Shown: in pieces, positions 55,799 through 64,000 of the stretch | How positions within the stretch are numbered: position 1 is the stretch's first letter | Layout: the number at the start of each line of letters is the position of its first letter | Assembly (NCBI GenBank): GCA_039707465.1 | Contig: CM077648.1 | Span: 18,759,619 to 18,823,618 of the forward strand | DNA length: 64,000 bases | Direction of reading: 5' to 3' | DNA from: Rhabdophis nuchalis | Lineage: Eukaryota > Chordata > Lepidosauria > Squamata > Natricidae | Notes under the pieces: generated by a model | Database searches by the model: none | What the model saw: the letters and a program-made list of their open reading frames with translations, nothing else | Told to the model about the DNA's origin: nothing | Translations under genes and position numbers: made by a program

Positions 55799-56275
55799 TA
55801 CAAGTATTTAAGTTATCATAAGAGCTTCCAAATACTTAGATGCTACACCTTCTTCATAGGCTTAGCCACAAACTCAAAATCAGAATTGATAAGTTATATC
55901 AGCAACTGAAGAACCGGATTAGTTTCTGATAATGAACATGATGTTAGATGCCAGATGTTCGGAGAACATAAGTCACTGAGCAGGATTCACTGGGGATCTA
56001 GGAGGGATCACTCTCTTTAAGAGGTCTATCTATTTAAAGTTTTACAGTTTCTACACCAGTGTTTCTCAACCTCAGCAAATTTAAGATGTATGGGCATTAG
56101 CTCCCAGATATATATGATTCTCCAGAATTATTTGAAAGCAGTAAGGAAGGATACCATTATATTATGTCATTGCCTTCTGGGCTACTTTCATATTGATTTG
56201 ATCCACTGTCTCATACTAGCTCTTGCAACTTGGTTTTCTGTATTTTCATATTTCAAACAGAAATACAGGTAAACC

Positions 56276-56642
56276 TGGACTTGTGACTACAATTTAGCCC
56301 AAACTTTCCATTGCTAAGTGAAACGTTGGTTCAGTGAGTTTGCCCCATTTTACGATCTTTCACTGTAGTTCTTAAATTAGTCAAATTGTTACATGAATCT
56401 GGCTTCCCCATTGACTTTGCTTGTCAGAAGGTTGCAAAAGGAGATCACTTGACCCCAGGACCCTGCAACTGTCAGAAGTAGGAGTCGATTGTCATGTGTT
56501 CGGTGTCTGAATTTTGATAAATTGACTGTGGGGATGCTACTACAGCCATAAGTGTGAAAATTGGTCATAAGTCACTTCTTTTCAGTGCCGCTGTAACTTT
56601 AAACAGTCACTAAATGAACTATTGTACGTTGAGGGCTACCTG
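56276..56642. mobile_element. TA-type MITE (pogo/Tigger-like), copy 5
   Basis: CAGGTAAACCTGGACTTG to gagggctacctg, flanked by TA on both sides (56274-56275, 56643-56644). It is in opposite internal orientation to copy 4. Confidence 0.85.
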
Positions 56643-56747
56643 TAGTAGATTCCCTCCACAAGGCATTTAACTTCAATAAGTTTGGCTTTAGCTTTGGTGT
56701 TGCTGCATTGGCCTTCATTTGTATAGGGATTTCGGATTGCTTTAGAC

Positions 56748-56872
56748 CACGGGTGTCAAACTCGATTGTGTCACGTGATGTATCGCAACGTTTTTTGGCC
56801 TTTGCAGAGCTGGAGTGGGCTTATCCTGCACGTGATGCATCTGGCCTGTGAGCCACCAGTTTGACATCGCTG
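56748..56872. mobile_element. Short hAT-type MITE
   Basis: CACGGGTGTCAAACTC and GTTTGACATCGCTG; flanks ctttagac and ctttagga, 6 of 8 identical. Internally deleted relative to 18128-18586. Confidence 0.75.
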
Positions 56873-57104
56873 CTTTAGGAAGAGTTGAAGAATAATAGAC
56901 AAGAAGGTAGTCTTTGTTAGAATAAGCACTGGCAGCTCTCCGTGGTGCTGAAACACCTGCCTGCCACACTCTTGTTGATGTTAGATATGAAAACTGCCAC
57001 AAAAAGTATGTATCTGTCTGGGGGAGGAGCCAAGATGACCATATACAATATATATAGGGATGGATGATTGTTGTGGCCCAGCACAGAACAGATAACCATG
57101 GCAT

Positions 57105-57225
57105 AAACTTTACAACCTGTGGACTTCAACTTTCAGAATTCCTGAACTAGCATGGCTGGCTCAGGTATTCTGAGAGTTGAAGTCCACAAGTCATAAAGTT
57201 GAAGAGTTGGTCATTCCTGTACTAG
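57105..57225. mobile_element. Palindromic MITE
   Basis: aactttacaacctgtggac and its complement gtccacaagtcataaagtt enclose two arms of about 35 bp. Confidence 0.7.
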
Positions 57226-57847
57226 CAGCTTCTGAAGTGTATGTCTGTCTAAAAAGGGGATGAAGAGGAGTTGATGATGCTGTTTTATGTCACTGCATCA
57301 CAGCATTGGCCTTATACTCTTCCTGATGTCAAAAGGGAAAAATGAGATATAGCTGGTTGTGCTTTGGAGAATAAAATAGTATATTATAACTAGGAAAGCT
57401 GTGGTGATAAAGACTCAGAGAATTAATCAGGAAATGCACTTATATGATGTGATATATTAAACATTATTCCTTCAGGATTTTATCTATGAACTTGCATATA
57501 CATCTCCAGAAATTAAGATACAATATAATTTAATACATAAATATGTTAAATAGAATAAAATGACATAAAATTGTATTTCTGTGTCACCCTTACAATCTAC
57601 TCCAATCAGTCCCATGATGAAAAATAGATTCTCATCCCTGAGACGTAAGATCAACCTTTATTCATGCTTTTGGGCTAGAAAACAATCTAGAAGATTAAAC
57701 TTTCTCTTGTCCCTATTGAAGGGAAGGTTTGAAAAGCAGATTTACAATTGCAATCCATGTCTAAATTAATAATTTAAATTATTTCCTTTTTGTGCATTTA
57801 GAAACTCCTCCTGTGTAATATGTAAGCACAATTAAGCTGAACATGAA

Positions 57848-57933
57848 AGGATTCTGATTGCAAAATCAGATTGTGATTTGTGAATCAAATAGGATTCTGA
57901 TTGCAAAATCAGATTGTGATTTATGAATCACAT
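57848..57933. repeat. 43-bp tandem duplication containing a small hairpin
   Basis: Two near-identical 43-bp units (57848-57890, 57891-57933) differ at about two bases. Each holds tctgatt-gcaa-aatcaga, a 7-bp stem. Confidence 0.9.
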
Positions 57934-58567
<634 letters not shown>

Positions 58568-58608
58568 TTAAATTTCTTTAAGGGATGATTAATAATAATT
58601 AATTAAGA

Positions 58609-58655
58609 GACCAGGATGGATCCATTTCGGGCTCCTTAGCCCTCGTCAGCTGGCC
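58609..58655 (-). ncRNA. Hammerhead ribozyme motif (canonical), copy 4
   Basis: Minus strand: GGCCAG, CTGACGA (58649-58643), stem II GGGCT/AGCCC with loop AAGG, GAAA, stem III ATGGATCCAT, cleavage C at 58615, CTGGTC. All core positions conserved, including the G-C pair next to the core. Confidence 0.85.
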
Positions 58656-58740
58656 ATACTTCCCTACAGGGATTTGAACTGGTGCTCTCCAGCATTCGAA
58701 GCAGGCTTCTCTATGCCTTGAGCTAACCAGTTTCCCTGAT
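58656..58740 (-). other. tRNA-like segment joined to hammerhead
   Basis: Minus-strand A box TGGTTAGCTCAAGGCA (58729-58714) and B box AGTTCAAATCC (58680-58670), ending a few bases before the hammerhead. The T-arm pairs imperfectly, so it is tRNA-derived and not a functional tRNA. Confidence 0.65.
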
Positions 58741-58845
58741 TACATCATCCTTTCTATATATATGTTTTCGTAGATTTTCACGGGTATAGGTATGGAGATT
58801 TTGGTTTATTCGGGTCTTTTCCCGTGTAAAATTAAAGGTGTTTTT

Positions 58846-58883
58846 GCAACGTTTCGATGGGATCACCCCCATCATCATCAGGC
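58846..58883 (-). ncRNA. Variant hammerhead-like motif overlapping PLE stop codon
   Basis: Minus strand: CTGATGA (58881-58875), extra T, 6-bp stem II GATGGG/CCCATC, GAAAC (58855-58851), GTTGC. The TGA within CTGATGA (58880-58878) is the stop codon of the endonuclease frame. Confidence 0.65.
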
Positions 58884-59765
58884 TTCAGCCTTGGCTTTCT
58901 TGCAAATGAGCTGTATTTGAAATGGCAGTTTTTCTGTAAGTGGAGGTGGGAGGGGTTGGAATGTTGGCTTTGCTACTTTAAACTGATTGGTTGGCTGATT
59001 TGCCACATCCTGATTGGTAGATGGAGTTTGTTGAGAGTGATTGATGTTGGTGTCAGTGTTTGTGGCCGGGACTTGTTTAGTGGCCGGGACTCGTTTAGTG
59101 GCCAGGACTTGTTTAGTTGCCGGGACTTGTTTAGTGGCCGGGACTTGTTTAGTGGCCATGACTTGTTTAGTGGCCGGGACTTGTTTAGTGGCCGGGACTC
59201 GTTTAGTGGCCGGGACTCGTTTAGTGGCCAGAGCTGGTTTCCAGATGTCTGGCAGGCGGGAGGCATCATCGCGTCTGTTCATGTTGTGGGGATGTTTTTC
59301 TATTTCAATTGCTTCCATAATCATTCTCCTGTTGGAGTGTTCAGTCCTGGAGAGTAATTTTGTTTTTTCAAAGTCAATTTCATGACCTGTTGCTTGGAAG
59401 TGCTGGAAGAGGGAGGAAGTATTTACTTGTCTTTTAACAGAATTCTTATGCTCTGAGATACGTGCACTAATTCTCCTATTAGTCTGTCCAATGTATGTGG
59501 ACGAGCAGACTTTGCATGGTATTTCATAGACTCCTTGGTTTTCTAGCTGGATTTTGTCTTTGGGGTTCCTTAAGATGTTAGCTATTTTTTGGTTAGTGTC
59601 GAAGGATGTCTTGATATTGTGTTTGTGGAGAATTTTGCTGATTTTATCAGTGGTGCCTTTAATATAGGGGAGGAGAGCGATGCCATTGTCTTGTTCTGTG
59701 TTTTGGATCTTGGGGGGTGTCTGCTTTTGGATTAGTTTTGTAATTGAATTTTTTTTGGAATCCAT
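58878..59765 (-). CDS. PLE GIY-YIG endonuclease domain, partial ORF
   Basis: The 295-codon open frame is the C-terminal part of a PLE polyprotein, which would nick target DNA for retrotransposition. Around residues 79-110 it reads VYEIPCKVCSSTYIGQTNRR then RISEHK, the PLE-type GIY-YIG module with its paired cysteines, YIGQT and a conserved R and H. Residues about 179-238 are roughly ten hexapeptide repeats of VPATKQ, encoded by an 18-bp minisatellite. The C-terminus is KKAKAEA. The annotated first Met is internal: the RT part continues upstream in another frame (59898-60093), so a frameshift separates them. The ORF stops inside a hammerhead core. Confidence 0.85.
   Translation of the reverse strand: MDSKKNSITKLIQKQTPPKIQNTEQDNGIALLPYIKGTTDKISKILHKHNIKTSFDTNQKIANILRNPKDKIQLENQGVYEIPCKVCSSTYIGQTNRRISARISEHKNSVKRQVNTSSLFQHFQATGHEIDFEKTKLLSRTEHSNRRMIMEAIEIEKHPHNMNRRDDASRLPDIWKPALATKRVPATKRVPATKQVPATKQVMATKQVPATKQVPATKQVLATKRVPATKQVPATNTDTNINHSQQTPSTNQDVANQPTNQFKVAKPTFQPLPPPLTEKLPFQIQLICKKAKAEA
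59064..59235 (-). repeat. 18-bp coding minisatellite in the PLE ORF
   Basis: About nine units of ggccgggacttgtttagt (plus strand) plus a partial one, with T/C and G/A variants. All units are 18 bp, so the frame is kept. Confidence 0.95.
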
Positions 59766-59897
59766 TGGAGATTAATACCTTTGTGAGGGGGTGTAATTCA
59801 TTTTTTAGGTGGTCTTTGTCAGCTAGGCGTTTGGTTTTGGAGATGAGGGTCTTGGCTACGGAGTTGATCTGTGCAGGGTGGTGATGGGATTGTGCGT

Positions 59898-60093
59898 TTA
59901 GGTAGCGGTTTGTGTGTGTTTTTTCCGGTAGATGGTGTGTCCTAGGGAGCCATTGGGTTTTTCGTAGATGAGGACATCCAGAAAGGGAAGTTGGTTGTTA
60001 TCTTCTATTTCCATAGTGAATTGTATTTTGGGGTGTAGGCTGTTGAGATGTGTGAGGAAGTTGTCTAGTTTTTCTTTTCCGTGTGGCCAAACG
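59898..60093 (-). pseudogene. PLE reverse transcriptase C-terminal remnant
   Basis: The minus strand reads WPHGKEKLDNFLTHLNSLHP, IQFTMEIEDNNQLPFLDVLI and GHTIYRKKHT, typical of the end of the PLE RT. It is truncated at its 5' side at about 60093 and out of frame with the endonuclease ORF. Confidence 0.8.
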
Positions 60094-60140
60094 TTATATA
60101 TATATAACGTTTTTGAGCTGATCAATAAATAAGTCAGGGA

Positions 60141-60185
60141 GACTAGGATAGATCTATTTCAAGCATATGCTCTCATCAGCTAGCC
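60141..60185 (-). ncRNA. Hammerhead ribozyme motif (canonical), copy 5
   Basis: Minus strand: GGCTAG, CTGATGA (60179-60173), stem II GAGCA/TGCTT, GAAA (60160-60157), ATAGATCTAT, C, CTAGTC. Stem I shows a C-G to T-A exchange relative to copies 1-4. Confidence 0.8.
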
Positions 60186-60190
60186 ATACC

Positions 60191-60262
60191 CTTACTGGGA
60201 TTCGAACCAGGGCTATATTACATGCCAGGCGAGAGCCTTGCCATTAAGCCAGCTAGGTTCTG
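60191..60262 (-). other. tRNA-like segment (possibly tRNA-Gly derived)
   Basis: Minus-strand A box TGGCTTAATGG (60251-60241) and B box GGTTCGAATCC (60208-60198), with ctctcgcctgg between, reminiscent of tRNA-Gly. It is directly upstream of the hammerhead at 60185. Confidence 0.65.
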
Positions 60263-60475
60263 TTCTTGTCAGCTGAGACAGGAGGATAGTTATATATAAT
60301 TGTTTCCACAACACCCTGTTAGGGCCCCAATTAAGGGAGGAAGCACACTGCTTTTCCTTTTCTGCCTTTCAGCTCATCACCAAAGATCATCTAGACCGAA
60401 AGCCATGAATTCCGTTGTGTAATTTTTTTTATATGCGTGTTATGTTTTTGAGCTGATCAGTAAATAAGTCAGGGA
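60263..60475 (-). mobile_element. pLTR-like spacer between direct hammerheads
   Basis: About 210 bp with ggcagaaaaggaaaagcag and gaattcatggctttcg on the minus strand. The matching sequence lies at 23030-23130 and 23850-23880. With the tRNA-like segment and one hammerhead it makes a unit of about 335 bp. Confidence 0.65.
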
Positions 60476-60522
60476 GACTAGGATAGATCTATTTCGAGCT
60501 TATTAGCTCTCATCAGCTAGCC
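60476..60522 (-). ncRNA. Hammerhead ribozyme motif (canonical), copy 6
   Basis: Minus strand: GGCTAG, CTGATGA (60516-60510), stem II GAGCT/AGCTC with loop AATA, GAAA (60495-60492), ATAGATCTAT, C, CTAGTC. Fully conserved core. Confidence 0.85.
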
Positions 60523-60548
60523 ATACCCTTAATGGGATGGGTAGCTGA

Positions 60549-60606
60549 TGGCTTAATGGCAAGGCTCTCGCCTGTAATACAGCCCTGGTTCGAATCCCAG
60601 TAAGGG
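60549..60606 (+). other. tRNA-like segment, plus strand
   Basis: A box tggcttaatggc from 60549, B box ggttcgaatcc 60588-60598; runs into the plus-strand hammerhead at 60610. Confidence 0.65.
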
Positions 60607-60609
60607 TAT

Positions 60610-60653
60610 GGCTAGTTGATGAGAGCTAATAAGCTCGAAATAGATCTATCCTA
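60610..60653 (+). ncRNA. Hammerhead ribozyme motif, copy 7 (truncated)
   Basis: ggctag, TTGATGA (first core base changed), gagct/agctc, GAAA 60637-60640, atagatctat, C 60650, then only cta of the stem I partner before the element ends. Confidence 0.7.
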
Positions 60654-60867
60654 CAGGGCTAATCACGGGTGGGAGGCGGGTGGATGGACCTATCATGTGC
60701 GCAATGGCTAAATTGATTAACATTGTATAAAGGCAAGTATCCTTTTATGGCTTTTACACTCTGACAATGTTAGCAGTTGCTAACGAAAGCTCAGTGAGCA
60801 ATATATTTTAAATATATTTTAAAGTTCCGGAGATCATTACGTCAGTTTCTTTTATATATATATGTAT

Positions 60868-60921
60868 ACATACATACATACATACATACATACATACATA
60901 CATACATACATACATACATAC
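60868..60921. repeat. (CATA)n microsatellite
   Basis: About 54 bp of catacata. Confidence 0.95.
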
Positions 60922-61163
60922 GAAATACTACTCATGCATTATCACAAAATTTCCTGGGCTGGGATTTTAGACATTCTACTCCCCCTCCTCATCTGAAAAA
61001 TGCTCTGATGATAAGGAGTTAGAGTGAGGGAGAGAAGTGGATATGATAAGAGAGGCCTCTGTGGGGCAAGCCTGAGGGAGAGAAGGGGAGAGGAGAGGCT
61101 GAATCGCAACTACTCATTTATTTACAAGCTGTTAAGTGTTGATTTATCAAGCCCAATCACATA
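60922..61163. other. Anonymous sequence
   Basis: No gene or repeat recognised. Confidence 0.5.
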
Positions 61164-61588
61164 CCGTATTTTTCAGATTGTAAGACGCACTGGTGTATAA
61201 GATGCACCAAGATTTCGAAGAGGTAAGTAAGAAAAAAAAAGGTTGCCCTCCCTGGGACAACTCTGCAGGCTTCAGCAGGGCTGGGGAAAGGCAAAAACGC
61301 CCCATTTTTTTTGCAAAAAACAGATGGAAAATGAGCTGTGTTTTTGCAAAATTAGGGCATTTTTGCTTTCTCCCAGCCCTGCTGAAGCCTGAAAAATGCT
61401 TCTGGGAGCTGGGGAAAGGCAAAAACACCTCCATTTTTGTGAAAAATGGCCTGTTTTTTGCAAAAATGGGATAAAGGGGTAGAGCTTTGGGAAGCCAGAA
61501 ATGGCTGTATTCGGTGTATAAGACGCACCAACATTTCCACACTCTTTTATGAGGGGAAAACATGCATCTTATACTCCAAAAAATATGG
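61164..61588. mobile_element. TIR MITE (ataagacgcacc family)
   Basis: CCGTATTTTTCAGATTG to the inverted tactccaaaaaatatgg, TA at both edges. The interior repeats ggggaaaggcaaaaac and gcttcagcagggctgg in inverted orientation. Confidence 0.8.
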
Positions 61589-63637
61589 TACTTTTGTAGG
61601 AGAGCACGGGTATTCTGCTAGTGTGTATGTATGTCCAAAGCTAGTTGCTGGCAGTTAGCTTCTTTGCTTTGGATAATTTGGAATAAAAAAACAGCCTTAC
61701 AGATGTTTAGTTCCCTCAAAGCAATATCTCATGTGGAATATTGTTGTATGTAGAGCAGAAATGAGGTAGTGAAGCTGAACTTGGCATACAGTCTTATTTT
61801 GGGTGCCAAATTGTATTTCACAGTTACTGATAGCAGGAAGAAGGAGGAGGGGAGAAAAGGAAGATGGTAAGATTTTTTTTATTAAAAAAACACCACAGAA
61901 AGTTAATGACATCTTCCTGGTAAAGAAAGAGCATGTTTATATATTTTTTTATAAATACATTTTTTCCTTAAAGAAATAAAGGAAACATCAAAGTTGGGAA
62001 ATGATACTGCTTATTTTTGCAACACGCAAGAAAATCCATAGATTTTCTTTTCCAGAGAAGAGAAAATAAATAGATTTTTCTCACCAACTCAAATGAATTG
62101 TGACATTGCAATATAGAGAAATAAAGTGTTGGTCTAAAACACTAAATTATAGGAGTCTGCCTTGGCTGAGATTTTTATGGGAATCATTATGTTGTCCACA
62201 ATTCAACAAAGAGATAAGCATTCTTAAGGTGAATCTCATTGTAGCTATTGGCTGCATCTTGTCTGTTATGGAACTGGGATGTTGAAACATCTCCCAAATA
62301 TCTTCATGTTATGGTAAGGGAGGAAGTAAAATGGTGTGCCAGCAGTGGTAGCATACCACCATTTAAATCCTGTAATTATTTCTGAGAACCAGGTGGACAA
62401 ATCTGAATAGGTGCCGAAAACTGTTTTGTATAATCTGTATAACGAACTATTACTTTTTGAATGTAATAAGATGGTTTCAACACATCCACATCCATTTCAC
62501 TTAATGGAAGACTATAATCCTTCCTTCCTTCCTTTCTTCCTTCCTTCCTTTCGTGCTGGTGGAACAATAGTAATGGTTAGAGTCCATTAAATGGACAATA
62601 GAAGACTGAGGCACAGCCATAACTGCCTCTACTCTGTGAGCAGGACTTGTGAGACTAGGAGGACCTCTAGATTGTGCATCAGGTCTGTCTGTGGAAGTAA
62701 ATTCCTATTTGGAACTACAGATGGAAACTCTATTATTCAAGAGATCTCAGCAATTATAGCTATTTGCTCCCTTACTAGGGATGAAACCAAGTCCTCCCCC
62801 ATTCATAGTCAATTGAATACAAGACAGTTGTGAAGCTCCCAAGAGAAAACCATCACCATGACTATTATCAAGCTGACAATAGTTGTACTCAAAGAATAAC
62901 ATATATTTGCTTCTTGCATTTAAACATTATTTCCAATGCTAAGGAAATTCTTTAGGATAGAATTATTTAAAAATATATATTTTATAATGACTTGTTGATA
63001 GATACACCAGGAATATAGCATGCACAGTTATATCATAGTCCTTCACAAGGGGACATTTTGGAGTCTTGAAAAGTTAGAACTAGCCATAATTTTTTTTTTA
63101 AATATTCCTTCTGGCTCCTAATTACATGTAGGACATGTTAGTATCAAGGACAGCATTCCCTAATCTCGTATCCCCCCCAGATGTATAGAAGTTACAATTC
63201 TTGGAATTTCTATCTAGTATGACAGCTGATACCTTTAACCCAATGTATTCAAAGTGCCCCAAGTTGAAGAAGGCTGAACAAGGGCAACTATAAAAGATTT
63301 AAATCAAAATTAGAAATCCAAAACTACAGAGTGACATTTGGTTAGGCTCACCTCGTTCACTGCTTAATGTACTTTGAAGTGTGTTTTCATTTAACAGAGC
63401 AGATAATTTTCCCAAAGCACTGTATCTTAGTCAACAAAGCATCATTTAAAAATCATGGCATGGTGCAAAAAATAACTGAGGTGTCTTATTACACCTTCTG
63501 TGCTTATCAACAGCGCAGCCATTGCTCTAATAAATCAAAACTTTATTTCCCTGATTTTTTTTTATCAAATGCATGTAGTATTACTAAACTAAAACCAGTT
63601 TTTGAGATAATATTGTATACGTAACTACAGTAAAATA
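61589..63637. other. Anonymous AT-rich sequence
   Basis: Only a (TTCC)n run at 62518-62552. No gene or repeat family recognised over about 2 kb. Confidence 0.5.
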
Positions 63638-63995
63638 GAGACGCGGTAGCTCAGGGGCTAAGACACTGAGCTTGTCAATCAGAAAGGTCAGCAGATTGAC
63701 AGTTGGAATCCCTAGGGCTGCGTAACAGAGTGAGCTTCCATTACTTGTCCTAGCTTCTGCCAACCTAGCAGTTCGAAAGCATGTAAAAATGCAAGTAGAA
63801 AAATAGGAACCACCTTTGGTGGGAAGGTAACAGCATTCCGTGTGGCTTCAGCATTTAGTCATGCCGGCCACATGACCAAGGAGACGTCTTTGGAAAGCAT
63901 TGGCTCTTCGACTTTGAAATAGAGATGAGCACTGCCCCCTAGAGTTGGGAATGGCTCACATATATGTGCAAGGGGAACCTTTACCTTTAACTACA
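63638..63995 (+). mobile_element. tRNA-derived SINE (about 355 bp)
   Basis: The tRNA-like head gcggtagctcaggggctaag (A box) and gttggaatccctaggg (B box) is followed by caagtagaaaaataggaacc, gtcatgccggccacatgac and tgccccctagagttggg, finishing gggaacctttaccttta. Same family as the minus-strand copy at 46797-47152. Confidence 0.85.
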
Positions 63996-64000
63996 GTAAA

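Larger units (their letters stand above)
58590..60660 (-). mobile_element. Penelope-like element (PLE) with hammerhead/tRNA-like ends
   Basis: Minus-strand order: hammerhead (60522-60476), about 210 bp spacer, tRNA-like segment (60262-60191), hammerhead (60185-60141), a short linker with gatcagctcaaaaacg, PLE coding remnant (from about 60093), variant hammerhead at the stop codon (58881-58846), tRNA-like segment (58740-58656) and hammerhead (58655-58609). On the right edge an inverted tRNA-like plus hammerhead unit (60549-60653, plus) closes the block. The reverse-transcriptase core is missing; only its C-terminal part and the GIY-YIG domain remain. Confidence 0.8.

Noticed and set aside
59041..59385. 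Repetitive plus-strand frame (VAGTCL repeats)
   Set aside because: Antisense shadow of the 18-bp coding minisatellite in the PLE ORF on the minus strand.
60191..60262. Functional tRNA gene
   Set aside because: A and B boxes are present but the T-arm and anticodon arm do not pair properly; it is a tRNA-derived piece of a mobile element.

Overview
This window looks like gene-poor nuclear DNA from a squamate reptile, most likely a snake. The evidence is repeat content only: a Sauria SINE, a Bov-B (RTE) LINE, many CR1 LINE 3' ends that run into pentanucleotide (TTCTA/CAATA/TAAAA) tails, L2-like LINEs ending in (AAT)n, an R4/R2-like LINE with a restriction-like endonuclease, Penelope-like elements (PLEs), a Helitron end, tRNA-derived SINEs and dozens of hAT-type and TA-flanked MITEs. 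I could not support any host protein-coding exon, rRNA or ordinary tRNA gene. Every long open frame I examined belongs to a mobile element or to simple repeat.

Layout. 1-12 kb: a CR1 end, truncated L2-like LINEs (1449-2440, 4242-5020), two related solo-LTR-like insertions (2796-3386 and 9076-9570, the second inside a hAT element), a perfectly palindromic MITE (5153-5298), a pair of hAT MITEs (6083-6709) and SINEs. 12-15 kb: an L2-like LINE with an open 678-codon reverse transcriptase frame (12511-14547, minus), apparently lying inside a longer retrocopy bounded by a 16-bp direct repeat. 15-22 kb: MITEs, another L2-like copy, a CR1 with a long TAAAA tail, Bov-B and an ancient CR1. 22.7-24 kb: a PLE-terminal cluster built from inverted repeats and containing hammerhead-ribozyme motifs. 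24-35 kb: CR1, hAT, Sauria SINE, PLE remnants, an R4-like LINE split by CR1, an LTR-like insertion, a 613-bp TIR element with two internal hairpins, and a LINE tail with a C2H2 finger. 35-51 kb: hAT MITEs, two head-to-tail L2-like ends, nested CR1/MITE stacks, a Helitron 3' end interrupted by L2, and a clean solo LTR with a GATGC target duplication. 51-58 kb: mostly anonymous AT-rich DNA with MITEs and SINEs. 58.4-60.7 kb: a PLE with a GIY-YIG endonuclease frame, flanked by tRNA-like segments each joined to a hammerhead ribozyme. 61-64 kb: a MITE, quiet sequence, and a tRNA-derived SINE at the end.

The most interesting system is the PLE-linked ribozyme family. Seven motifs have the canonical hammerhead core (CUGANGA, stem II, GAAA, palindromic stem III, AUC cleavage triplet, 6-bp stem I), although two carry a substitution, with compensatory base changes between copies in stems I, II and III. 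Most sit immediately downstream of a tRNA-like (A-box/B-box) segment, and two occur in direct repeat about 335 bp apart, which resembles a retrozyme or pLTR unit. A second motif class carries one extra nucleotide after the CUGANGA box. In one copy it overlaps the stop codon of the PLE endonuclease frame. Hammerheads in PLEs and retrozymes are established. The tRNA-like plus hammerhead composite, the head-to-head inverted ribozyme pairs and the stop-codon overlap are what I would check for novelty.

All coordinates are manual readings, and element boundaries are usually good to a few bases only where a target-site duplication is cited.
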